From: Pseudomonadota bacterium
GTDB lineage: Bacteria; Pseudomonadota; Gammaproteobacteria; Burkholderiales; Rhodocyclaceae
Length of the DNA: 64,000 nt
Reading direction: 5' to 3'
NCBI GenBank assembly: GCA_018262235.1
Contig: JAGTRY010000003.1
Coordinates: forward strand, 1 to 64,000
Shown: piece by piece, positions 38,346-46,422 of the stretch
Numbering within the stretch: position 1 is the stretch's first letter
Layout of the letters: every line of letters begins with the position of its first letter
The notes under the pieces: model-generated
Seen by the model: the letters and a program-made list of their open reading frames with translations, nothing else
The model's database searches: none
Told to the model about the DNA's origin: nothing
Program-made: the position numbers and the translations under genes

Positions 38346-39091
38346 TGTCGCAGTTGCAGGATCTTCCGTATTCTCTATTGCAGTTCTACGCCACGGCGCC
38401 CTATGAGTGTTCTTACCTGCCGGAACGCGTGGCACGTTCGCAGGTGGCCACACCGGGCCATCTGATAGATACCCTGCTTTATGGCGAGCTAGTTCGTGAC
38501 GGCTTCCGCCGCAGCGGCGTTTACACCTATCGCCCCTACTGCGACCAATGCCGTGCCTGCGTACCGGTCCGCATCCCCGTGACCCACTTCCAGTCAAATC
38601 GCAGTCAATCACGAGCCTGGCGCAAACATGTCGATCTGGAAGCACGCGAACTATCCCTCGAATTCAGCGATGAACACTATGCCCTGTATCGTCGCTACCA
38701 GCATGCACGCCACGCAGGAGGAGGAATGGATCAGGATGGCCGTGAGCAATACACCCACTTCCTACTTGAGAGCCAGGTAGACACCCGCCTGATCGAGTTT
38801 CGCGAAAACGGCAACCTGCGCATGGTCTCAATCATCGATTGCCTGCCCGACGGATTATCCAGTGTTTACACTTTCTACGACCCGGATATAGCCAAAACAG
38901 CCTACGGGACGTTCAATATCTTGTGGCAAATAGCCGCCTGCAAACAGATTGGCCGCCCCTACCTATATCTGGGGTATTGGATCCGCGATTGCGCGAAGAT
39001 GAATTACAAGCAGCATTTCAGCCCTCTGGAAGGCCGCATCAATGGGCTGTGGCAACGGCTGGGCAAAGCCGACTTCATGGCGCTGGGATAA
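38345..39091 (+). CDS. bpt: Aspartate/glutamate leucyltransferase (bacterial ATE family)
   Basis: 248 aa from ATG 38345; a GTG one codon earlier is in the same frame. The N-terminal cysteine-rich ATE_N reads YECSYLPER and [12 protein letters not shown]; the ATE_C has [16 protein letters not shown]. Bpt leucylates N-terminal Asp and Glu. The pairing with aat builds a complete N-end rule input. The 230-base gap downstream precedes the gntR gene. Confidence 0.95.
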   Translation: MSQLQDLPYSLLQFYATAPYECSYLPERVARSQVATPGHLIDTLLYGELVRDGFRRSGVYTYRPYCDQCRACVPVRIPVTHFQSNRSQSRAWRKHVDLEARELSLEFSDEHYALYRRYQHARHAGGGMDQDGREQYTHFLLESQVDTRLIEFRENGNLRMVSIIDCLPDGLSSVYTFYDPDIAKTAYGTFNILWQIAACKQIGRPYLYLGYWIRDCAKMNYKQHFSPLEGRINGLWQRLGKADFMALG

Positions 39092-39320
39092 CGCAGATCA
39101 TCACCGCGCGTGACACACCGCGCCAATCCTCATCACCTCGCCCAAAAGCATAAAAGTTGTCATACAAGCAAGCTTTTTTGCGTACCCACGAATCGGGGTT
39201 AACACCTATAAATTCGTTACAGATCAAATCTTTGCGCAAAAATTGACGACTTGTTCTTCAACGCTTTACAACATCACCAAGATGTAAGGCAAAATGCGCA
39301 AACTATTTGGAGGAACATGC

Positions 39321-40052
39321 ATGGCTGATACGCAGCCGGACAGGACAGCAAGGGTTGCCGGGAGCAATCGGGTCGATATTGTGTATGCAGGCATTATCGA
39401 GTCGATGTCCAGTGGCGAATATCCGGAAAGTGGGCGTTTGCCCACCGAAACCGCACTTGCACAGCACTATGGCGTTTCCCGTCCAACTGTCCGCGAAGCC
39501 CTTTCTCGTCTGCGCCTGGATGGTCTGATAGCCTCCCGACGTGGCTCAGGGAGTTATGTGTTGCGTCGTCCGGACCGCAACATCAAACGCTTTGCACCGA
39601 TTGAAAGCATTGCCGATATCCAGCGCTGCTTCGCCTTCCGCATTGCACTCGAATCGGCAGGAGCAGGTCTGGCGGCAGACTTGCGCACACCTCACGATAT
39701 TGAAGAGATTCACGCAGCATTCGATCAGATGGAGCAGTCCCGCACGGCCGATGACAATACCGGCTTCGTCGAGCACGATCTCCAGTTTCATCTAGCCATC
39801 GCGCGTGCCTCGCAAAACGTCTTTTTCGTCACGGCTTTGGACCTGATCATCGAGCAGATGCGCGTGGGCATGCGCCTGGCGCTGAACCTGTCATTGGAAC
39901 GGGAACGTGTCTGGCGAGAAATGGTGCAGATTGAGCACCGCGAAATCATGACGGCAGTGGAAAAAGGTTCGTCGATCGAAGCCGTGGAAGCCATGCGTTT
40001 TCATCTGGGAAATGCGCGACGCAGGCTGTTCGAAGGACCGAGCCAGAAGTAA
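39321..40052 (+). CDS. GntR/FadR-family regulator
   Basis: 243 aa from ATG 39321 (TTGGAGG upstream; ATG codons just before are less well placed). The N-terminal winged HTH reads LPTETALAQHYGVSRPTVREALSRLRLDGLI; the C-terminal all-helical FCD domain (about 95-235) has FVEHDLQFHLAIARAS, with histidines and acidic residues placed to bind a metal and a carboxylate ligand. It is followed by dctPQM and probably controls them. A palindrome at 40126-40139 is its candidate operator. Confidence 0.9.
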   Translation: MADTQPDRTARVAGSNRVDIVYAGIIESMSSGEYPESGRLPTETALAQHYGVSRPTVREALSRLRLDGLIASRRGSGSYVLRRPDRNIKRFAPIESIADIQRCFAFRIALESAGAGLAADLRTPHDIEEIHAAFDQMEQSRTADDNTGFVEHDLQFHLAIARASQNVFFVTALDLIIEQMRVGMRLALNLSLERERVWREMVQIEHREIMTAVEKGSSIEAVEAMRFHLGNARRRLFEGPSQK

Positions 40053-40125
40053 GCAAGTTTCAGGGTTGGTGTGGCCGTTGTCGCCTTAATGCAACAACAC
40101 ATCAATTACGGAAGGGCAATGCCGC

Positions 40126-40139
40126 TGTATTGCAATACA
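40126..40139. promoter_or_regulatory. Candidate operator upstream of dctP
   Basis: TGTATTGCAATACA is a perfect 14-bp palindrome, itself flanked by CCGC and GCGG. It lies 152 bases before the dctP start and 74 bases after the gntR stop. FadR-type GntR proteins bind short T-G-T...A-C-A-like palindromes. Binding is inferred. Confidence 0.6.
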
Positions 40140-40165
40140 TGCGGTGGTATCGTCCGCAAGGCCTT

Positions 40166-40203
40166 GCCAGACAATGAAGGGTTTTCGCCTATTGTTGTCT
40201 GGC
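40166..40203. repeat. 9-bp inverted repeat near the dctP promoter
   Basis: GCCAGACAA (40166-40174) and TTGTCTGGC (40195-40203) around a 20-nt loop, about 90 bases before dctP. It could be a second regulator site or part of the transcript leader. Confidence 0.45.
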
Positions 40204-40290
40204 TTGAAAAAGCCTGAAATTAGAAGTTAAGAGGAAGGTTCTTTGGCTCCCGCCGATGAATCATTTTTGGTTACACATTAGGAGACACTG

Positions 40291-41265
40291 ATGATGCGTA
40301 CTTCAAAATTGGCTGTTGCATTGATGGCACTGGGCTTGATCGGCTCAGCTGTTGCGCAAGAAAAGATCCAATACAAATCTGCGGACATCCACCCGGATAC
40401 TTACCCCACAGTTCGTGGCGTAAAGCACATGGGTGAACTGCTGGCTCAACGCACCAATGGCCGTTTGTCGCTGAAAGTGTTCGCCAACGGCGCGCTGGGC
40501 GGTGAAAAAGAAGCCATGGAACAAGTGAAGATCGGCGCATTGGCAATGACCCGTGTATCCATCATCCCGTTCAACAACATCTGTCCGGACACCATCGTTC
40601 CGACCATGCCCTTCCTGTTCCGCAACGCAGAACACCTGCGCAAGTTCATGGATGGCCCGATCGGTGACGAAATTCTGCGCTCCTGCGAACCGCAAGGCTA
40701 TGTCTTGCTCGGCTACTACGACGCGGGTTCCCGTTCCATGTACGGCAAGAAGGCCTTCAAAACCCTGGCTGACATGAAAGGCGCCAAGGTTCGCGTGCAA
40801 CAATCCGACATGTGGGTTGATCTGCTCAAAGCCATGGGTGCCAATCCCTCGCCGATGCCCATGGGCGAAGTGTATACCGCACTCAAGACCGGCCTGATCG
40901 ATGCTGCTGAAAACAACTATCCGTCCTATGACGAATACAAGCACTATGAGTCAGCACCGGTCTACACCAAAACCGAACATGCCATGGCGCCCGAAGTCAT
41001 CGCCTTCTCCAAAGTGCTGTTCGACAAGCTGAGCAAGGCCGACCAAGCCACTCTGCGTCAAGCAGCCAAGGACTCCATGCTGTACGAACGTCGCCTGTGG
41101 GATGAAAAGGAAAAAGCCTCACTGGCCAAGGTTGTCGCAGCAGGCGCCCAGATTGTCGAAGTTGACAAGAAGCCGTTCCAAGATGCGATGAAGCCGGTGT
41201 ATGACAAGTACATCCAAACTCCGCACCAAAAAGCGCTGTTGAAAGCCATCCAAGACATCAAGTAA
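40291..41265 (+). CDS. dctP: TRAP transporter substrate-binding protein
   Basis: 324 aa starting ATGATG with AGGAG six bases upstream. The signal peptide ends AVAQEK. The DctP fold shows [15 protein letters not shown], the carboxylate-binding Arg region KGAKVRVQQ and [18 protein letters not shown]. Closest in style are DctP proteins for hexuronates such as glucuronate and galacturonate, but the ligand is not certain. It delivers substrate to DctQM in the inner membrane. Regulation by the upstream GntR is likely. Confidence 0.93.
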   Translation: MMRTSKLAVALMALGLIGSAVAQEKIQYKSADIHPDTYPTVRGVKHMGELLAQRTNGRLSLKVFANGALGGEKEAMEQVKIGALAMTRVSIIPFNNICPDTIVPTMPFLFRNAEHLRKFMDGPIGDEILRSCEPQGYVLLGYYDAGSRSMYGKKAFKTLADMKGAKVRVQQSDMWVDLLKAMGANPSPMPMGEVYTALKTGLIDAAENNYPSYDEYKHYESAPVYTKTEHAMAPEVIAFSKVLFDKLSKADQATLRQAAKDSMLYERRLWDEKEKASLAKVVAAGAQIVEVDKKPFQDAMKPVYDKYIQTPHQKALLKAIQDIK

Positions 41266-41345
41266 GTCTTTGCTTCAGCACTCCCGGCTGATAGCCGGCC
41301 GGGAGTTCCAGTTTCACCCTCATTTGTATCGGAAGGAAACCGCAG

Positions 41346-41834
41346 ATGTACACAAAACTCTGCGCGGCCATCTCAAAGCTCGCCCTTCAATTGGCGACCG
41401 TGGGTCTGGCCGTAATCATTATTGCCGTGCTCTACCAAGTGTTCGGCCGTTATGTTCTCAATGACACACCAACCTGGGCCGAAGCTCTTGCCATGCTGCT
41501 CGTGCTGTACGTCACGATGCTCGGCTGCGCCGTAGGGGTCCGCGATGCCGGCCACATCGGTCTTGAATCTTTTCTGGTGCTAGCGCCCGAAAAACTGCGC
41601 CTGAAACTCGAAGTTTTGATTCACGCCCTCCTCGTCATATTCGGTGCCGCCATGGTTTACAACGGCATATACCTTGCGCATTCAGTCTGGAACTACAACA
41701 TCCCGACGCTCGGCTTGCCGGAAGGTTTGAACCATGTGCCAATCGCCCTGTGCGGCGGGTTGATGGTCCTCTTTTCCATCGAGCACATCATCGCCACGAT
41801 CAAAGGTACTGAGGTAGAACCAGCATGGCACTGA
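41346..41834 (+). CDS. dctQ: TRAP transporter small permease
   Basis: 162 aa with four predicted membrane helices and the DctQ pattern VFGRYVLNDTPTWAEALAMLLVLYVTMLG. It forms the membrane partner of DctM. Its stop overlaps the dctM start by 10 bases. Confidence 0.9.
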   Translation: MYTKLCAAISKLALQLATVGLAVIIIAVLYQVFGRYVLNDTPTWAEALAMLLVLYVTMLGCAVGVRDAGHIGLESFLVLAPEKLRLKLEVLIHALLVIFGAAMVYNGIYLAHSVWNYNIPTLGLPEGLNHVPIALCGGLMVLFSIEHIIATIKGTEVEPAWH

Positions 41835-43126
41835 CAATTCTGACAATTTCTTTCACCCTGTTCCTCATTCTCGGGGTTCCGGTAGCGTTTTCCATCGGCC
41901 TGTGCTCACTGTTGACAGTGGTCTATGAAGGGCTGCCTGTCGCGGTGGTATTCCAGAAGATGGTAGCCGGCATGCAGGTCTTCTCCTTCCTGGCCATCCC
42001 GTTCTTCATCCTCTCGGGTGAGTTGATGCTTTACGGCGGCATTGCCGATCGCATCGTCAACTTTGCCAAGGCGCTGGTTGGACACGTCAAGGGCGGCTTG
42101 GGCATGACCAACGTCGTAGCTTGTACCCTCTTTGGCGGCATTTCCGGCTCGGCTGTGGCTGACGTATCTGCCATGGGTGCCGTGCTCATCCCGGTCATGA
42201 AACGCGAAGGCTATGACGCTGACTACGCAGTCAACGTCACCACCCACGCCGCACTTGTTGGCGTGCTGATGCCAACCAGCCTGAACATCATCATCTTCTC
42301 GCTGGCATCCAACGGTAGAACATCGGTGTTCGACCTGATCCTCGCCGGCATCATCCCTGCCGTCGTGCTCACGGCCTGCAACCTTGCCGCCGCCTACTTT
42401 GTCGCTGTCAAGCGTGGCTACCCCACCGGAGCATGGCAAGGCTGGGGGGCTGTATGGAAGACCTTCGCCCAAGCGATGCCTGGCCTGTTCGTGGTCATCA
42501 TCATCCTGGCCGGGATTTTGTCCGGTGTATTTACGGCTACGGAAGCGGCTTCGGTCTCAGTGCTCTACTCGCTGTTCCTGACCGGCGTGGTTTACCGGTC
42601 GCTGAGCTGGGACGGCTTCATCTCCGCACTGGCCAAAGCAGTCAAGACCACCGGTATCGTGCTGCTACTGATCGGGATCTCCAACGCCTTCGGCTACTTC
42701 ATGTCCTTTTATGAAGTTCCCGATCTGGCAGGCCAATGGATGTCGTCCGTCTCGGCTTCCCCGTGGATTATCTTTATCTTGGTGAACATCGTCTTGTTCG
42801 TTCTCGGAACGTTCCTGGATATGGCTCCGACGATTCTGGTGTGCACCCCGATCTTCATGCCGATCTGCGAAAAATTCGGCATGGATCCGATCCAGTTCGC
42901 CATCGTAATGCTGCTCAACTGCGCACTGGGTCTGAACACTCCGCCCGTCGGAACAACCCAGTTCGTAGGTTGTGCTATCGGCGAGATCTCGGTGGGACAA
43001 GTCATGAAAACGATCTGGCCGTTCTACGGCTCGCTGGTCATCACCATGCTGTTCATTACCTACATCCCGGCACTCTCGCTGTGGCTGCCGCATATGGCTC
43101 ACGCGGTCAAAGCCGCTGGCGGTTAA
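41825..43126 (+). CDS. dctM: TRAP transporter large permease
   Basis: 433 aa, mostly hydrophobic, with the DctM landmarks FFILSGELMLYGGIADRIVNFA, GGISGSAVADVSAMGAVLIP and NCALGLNTPPVGT. It energises uptake with sodium or proton gradients. It is the last gene before a terminator and tmRNA. Confidence 0.95.
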   Translation: MALTILTISFTLFLILGVPVAFSIGLCSLLTVVYEGLPVAVVFQKMVAGMQVFSFLAIPFFILSGELMLYGGIADRIVNFAKALVGHVKGGLGMTNVVACTLFGGISGSAVADVSAMGAVLIPVMKREGYDADYAVNVTTHAALVGVLMPTSLNIIIFSLASNGRTSVFDLILAGIIPAVVLTACNLAAAYFVAVKRGYPTGAWQGWGAVWKTFAQAMPGLFVVIIILAGILSGVFTATEAASVSVLYSLFLTGVVYRSLSWDGFISALAKAVKTTGIVLLLIGISNAFGYFMSFYEVPDLAGQWMSSVSASPWIIFILVNIVLFVLGTFLDMAPTILVCTPIFMPICEKFGMDPIQFAIVMLLNCALGLNTPPVGTTQFVGCAIGEISVGQVMKTIWPFYGSLVITMLFITYIPALSLWLPHMAHAVKAAGG

Positions 43127-43150
43127 GCAATCTCTGTCTCGCCTCTCAAA

Positions 43151-43178
43151 CCCCGTGCTTCGCAGCACGGGGTTTTTC
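43151..43178 (+). terminator. Terminator after dctM
   Basis: CCCCGTGCT-TCGC-AGCACGGGG (43151-43172) then TTTTTCTTTT. It closes the TRAP operon before ssrA. Confidence 0.9.
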
Positions 43179-43191
43179 TTTTGGTGAAAAC

Positions 43192-43220
43192 CGGACATAC
43201 CTTTCCAGACGCGCTAGAAT
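43192..43220 (+). promoter_or_regulatory. Possible ssrA promoter
   Basis: A CGGACA at 43192-43197 and TAGAAT at 43215-43220 with a 17-bp spacer resemble sigma70 elements, 43 bases before the mature tmRNA 5' end. Confidence 0.4.
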
Positions 43221-43263
43221 CAAAGCGTTTCACCGATGCGCGTTGGCATCGGAACATCGGACC

Positions 43264-43628
43264 GGGGGCGACCTGGCTTCGACGTGGGTCAAGAAGCGAC
43301 GTGGTGCATACCGAGGGCCAGTCACCTCGTAAATCCATCTGGAAATCTATACTCGCCAACGACGAGCAATTCGCTCTGGCCGCTTAAGGCCTAAGCCGCT
43401 GCACTGATTGGTCTCTGGGTCAGGTGGGGTAAAACCTACAGCAGCGTCATTCACAGAGACTCGTGCTGCATCGGGTTACTTGGTGCGGAGCTAAAACATA
43501 GGTAACTCGCCCTGTGTCGGCCTGCCGACCGGCTAAGCGCAGGGTTAAACAAAAATTGATCGGCTAAGTATGTAGATCCAGTTGTGGAAGTCTTGCGGAC
43601 GCGGGTTCGATTCCCGCCGCCTCCACCA
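43264..43628 (+). ncRNA. ssrA: Transfer-messenger RNA
   Basis: 365 nt. The 5' end GGGGGCG pairs with the 3' end CGCCTCC, followed by A and encoded CCA. The T arm reads GGTTCGATTCC. The resume-coding frame gives ANDEQFALAA then TAA near 43356-43388. The 3' end is the usual target of P4-type integrases, and an integrase remnant follows 160 bases on. Confidence 0.95.
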
Positions 43629-43743
43629 AAATGTAATCCAAAGCAGTGCAACGAAGGCCAGAAAACCCTGATAAATCAAGGCTTCTGGCTTTTTTTGCGC
43701 CTATAACAGTCCGAATCAGTCTATTACGTTCCAGACAAAAGAA

Positions 43744-43762
43744 CAGTAACTTTGACAGTAAC
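43744..43762 (+). repeat. 19-bp direct repeat, copy 1
   Basis: CAGTAACTTTGACAGTAAC, itself two CAGTAAC units spaced by 5 bases, 29 bases before the integrase start. An inverted GTTACTG is at 43782-43788. The same 19 bases recur at 53812. Confidence 0.9.
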
Positions 43763-43790
43763 AACCTACCTCCCCCAAAGAGTTACTGTC

Positions 43791-44737
43791 ATGTCACTTA
43801 CTGACATTGAGATCCGAAACAACCAACCGGCAAACCGATTCGGCTGTCTGACGGTGACGGCCTGTACCTGCTTATCAATCCCAACAACTCCAAGTGGTGG
43901 CGGCTGGACTATCGTTTTGAAGGCACGCGAAAGACCCTATCCATGGGCGTGTCCCCGGACGTCAGCCTGAAAGAAGCTCGAGACCGTCGCTACGAAGCAA
44001 GAAAACTACTCACGCAGGGCGTCGATCCGGGCGAAAGCCGAAAAGCCATGAAGGCAGGAAGAACGGCACGCGCAAATAACCGCTTCGAAGTCATCGCTCG
44101 ATAGTGGTTTTTGAGAAACAAGGAAACCTGGGTCCCCAGCCACGCAGACAAGATCATCGCCCGTTTAGAGAATGACGTATTTCCTTGGATGGGCGGCAAG
44201 GCCATTGCCGAAATATCCGCACCTGACGTTTTGGAGGTCCTTCGTCGCATAGAAAAACGAGGCGCGCTGGAAACCGCCCACAGAGCGAAAGGCAACATTT
44301 CACAAATCATGCGCTACGCAATCGCAACAGGTCGGGCAGATCGCGACCCCTGCCCTGACTTGCGTGGAGCACTGCCCCCAACAAAAGAAAACAACTTTCC
44401 TTCTATCACTGATCCTGTAAAAGTGGCTGAACTACTACGTGCGATTGATGCCTTCAAAGGCACTTTCGTTGTTAGATGCGCCCTGCTCCTTGCCCCGCTC
44501 CTTTTCGTTCGGCCCGGCAAGCTACGCCGGGCCGAGTGGGCTGGTTTTGATCTCGACAAAGCCGAATGGCGTTACCTAGTAACTAAAACCAAAACAGAAC
44601 ACTCCGTCCCATTGGCAGCACAGGTTGTCAGCATCCTGAAGGAGTTGTATGCGCTCACAGGACATGGCCGCTACGTATTCTCAGGACGCGACCCAAAAAA
44701 GGCCATGAGCGAAGCTGCTGTGAATGCCGCGCTGCCG
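43791..44737 (+). pseudogene. P4-type tyrosine integrase, disrupted
   Basis: The start MSLTDIEIRN and, after a frameshift near 43840, the N-terminal domain DGLYLLINPNNSKWWRLDYR and GVSPDVSLKEAR follow P4-type integrases. A TAG at 44102-44104 replaces the Glu of a conserved REWF. The core-binding and early catalytic parts continue (PSHADKIIARLENDVFPW, LAPLLFVRPGKLRRAEW). The sequence leaves the family after VNAAL at about 44735, so the His-Arg-Tyr catalytic end is lost. Frameshift, nonsense codon and 3' truncation show a dead gene. Adjacent to tmRNA, it marks an old integration event. Confidence 0.9.
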
Positions 44738-45123
44738 ACGGGGCCGAGCGTGCGCGCCGCTGCAAGCAAGTCCATGATCTCATCGTCATGGTAAATGTGG
44801 GGTGCAACGCGACCGGGATCTGGGCCAAAGAGCGATGCCTCGGGTACCTCGGTGTCCGGCTCGAACTGCTGCAGGTAGCGGATGAAATGCAGCAGCCGTC
44901 CCCAGCTTCGCGCCCAGGTCCCAGCATCGCCATGGCTATCCTTGGATGCACGCACCCATTCGACCATGAGCTCCGCCGTTAACGGACCGCGATGATGCTT
45001 GGCAGCCACGAAGCGGACAAACCTGGAGAGGAAGGCGCTACGGGAACGCAGGTGGAAACCTTGGCGGCGACGCTCGGCCAGATAGTCGTCGACTCGGGCC
45101 TGCAGGCTTTGGCGCCGGCTCAT
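44738..45123 (-). pseudogene. N-terminal fragment of a tyrosine recombinase (RIT-type)
   Basis: It reads MSRRQSLQARVDDYLAERR, RFVAAKHHRGPLTAELMVEW and DDEIMDLLAAARTLGP, the core-binding domain of recombinases found as trios (RitA/B/C). The family sequence ends at LGPV near 44740, where the P4 integrase remnant from the other strand begins, so the catalytic domain is missing. Its start overlaps the fragment upstream (45120-45296), as in RIT operons. Confidence 0.75.
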
Positions 45124-45296
45124 GATTTGCTCCCCGGCCAAGGCAACGCGACCTCGACGAGGTTGGGCGTGTCGAGCTTTGCGTAGATTCGTGAGGTTTC
45201 CAGAGAGCGGTGACGCAGAACGTCGGCTACAGGATCGGAAGGCGCGGCAATTGAGCGCGCAGGTTGTGCGCTCCGGGATTGTGCGGTTGGGGTCAT
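45120..45296 (-). pseudogene. Internally deleted recombinase gene (RIT-type)
   Basis: 59 codons from ATG 45296 (CAGGAG upstream). About 20 N-terminal residues run directly into the C-terminal end of a tyrosine recombinase: VLRHRSLETSRIYAKLD with the Tyr nucleophile, then ALPWPG. An in-frame deletion has removed the middle. The last codons overlap the next recombinase start, typical of a RIT array. Confidence 0.7.
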
Positions 45297-45304
45297 GAGC
45301 GTCT

Positions 45305-45329
45305 CCTGAAGTAAAAACTTCACTTCAGG
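45305..45329. repeat. Inverted repeat at the presumed RIT end
   Basis: CCTGAAGT (45305-45312) and ACTTCAGG (45322-45329), with a nested GAAGT-AAAA-ACTTC. It lies just upstream of the first recombinase start, where RIT elements carry terminal palindromes. Confidence 0.5.
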
Positions 45330-45566
45330 TGAGCGCTGAAATTATGTCGAGCTCAGAATTTCACTTCTACCCTGCGAAAGCCCATGTACACAGGGTCGTC
45401 AGACCTGCTACCCAAGCAGCTCCACATAATCGAGTCATCTACATAATCGGCCAGTGCGGTCGTTCAGCACTCCTTGCTTGACCGGCAGAAGTTTCGCACA
45501 AAGCTGCCAGAGCGATCTCCACAAATCCTGGGCGATTCAGACTCGACCAGTGCATAAACACTGTCG

Positions 45567-46346
45567 TTAAGGCTGCGCTCTCCACACCCAGACATCTAGG
45601 TCAAAATCAACCTCACGCAGAATCATGCCGTCATGAGCCCTGGCGGCAGCCCAGGTGGCCAAGGCTTGCTCGTCCGGCGAGACACCCAACCAGGCGAGAT
45701 GTGCGCACAGATCTTCGACCAGAACGGCAGGAGTGGGAGTCTGCCGCAGCCTGTCTGGCTCCGAGCGGAACTGAAAGCTTCGCCCTTGCTGCTTGAGGTA
45801 GCTGGCGATGCCGGCGGACCAATCTGGTGCCACGAATTCCACCCCATGTAGGGCAAAGGCTTCACTCAGCAGCGGGTCATGCCGCTGCGCCCCCCACACC
45901 ATGGCGCAGCACAGCCCCCGGCTAGCGGCTTCCATTTTTGCCAGCAAGGCAGGAGCGCCCACGGCGGGCGTCATAATGGCCCAAACCAGATCGAATGCGC
46001 CTCGCCAGCCCCGTGCATCCAGATCAGACTCAGCCCAATCCAGCGCATGAATTTCGAGGTTTGGTGGAGCAAGGGCACGCAGGGGAACCAGCATCTCTGG
46101 CGACAGATCGATGGCGACAACGCGCCCGGCCAGCTCAGCCATCGGCAGTGCATGGATGCCGGTGCCGCAGCCCAGATCCAGGATCGTCGGCACATCGAAA
46201 CTCACACCCATTTTCATCGCAAGCTGGCGCAAACGGGTCGCACGTGCCGCAGCCTGCGCATGGGCAAGCGTGGGATAGCTGGTGGCTTTCGTATTCCAGT
46301 ACTGCAGGGCGGCAGGACCACTTGCCGGGATGCGGGCGATGTTCAT
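45567..46346 (-). CDS. Class I SAM-dependent methyltransferase
   Basis: 259 aa. It has SAM motif I (TILDLGCGTGIHALPMA) and motif II/acidic loop (VVAIDLSPEM), with FDLVWAIMTPAVG as motif IV region. The divergent neighbour is a NikA-like binding protein; methyltransferases of this type recur beside nickel/opine transporters, where they may make a nickelophore, but that is only an analogy. The gap to nikA is 76 bases with a NikR-like site inside. Confidence 0.82.
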   Translation of the reverse strand: MNIARIPASGPAALQYWNTKATSYPTLAHAQAAARATRLRQLAMKMGVSFDVPTILDLGCGTGIHALPMAELAGRVVAIDLSPEMLVPLRALAPPNLEIHALDWAESDLDARGWRGAFDLVWAIMTPAVGAPALLAKMEAASRGLCCAMVWGAQRHDPLLSEAFALHGVEFVAPDWSAGIASYLKQQGRSFQFRSEPDRLRQTPTPAVLVEDLCAHLAWLGVSPDEQALATWAAARAHDGMILREVDFDLDVWVWRAQP

Positions 46347-46381
46347 GCGTAATTGTGCGTATCGATCAATTCAAGCCGATA

Positions 46382-46408
46382 GTATGATAATTTTTACATT
46401 GTTCATAA
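46382..46408. promoter_or_regulatory. Imperfect NikR-like site upstream of nikA
   Basis: GTATGA (46382-46387), 15-nt spacer, TCATAA (46403-46408). The E. coli NikR operator is GTATGA-N16-TCATAC, so the halves agree but spacing is one base short and the last base differs. It lies 15 bases before the nikA start, between the divergent genes. Confidence 0.45.
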
Positions 46409-46422
46409 ATCAGATTTGTTTC

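Noticed and set aside
43451-43764. Minus-strand frames over tmRNA
   Set aside because: They are the complement of a clear structured RNA.
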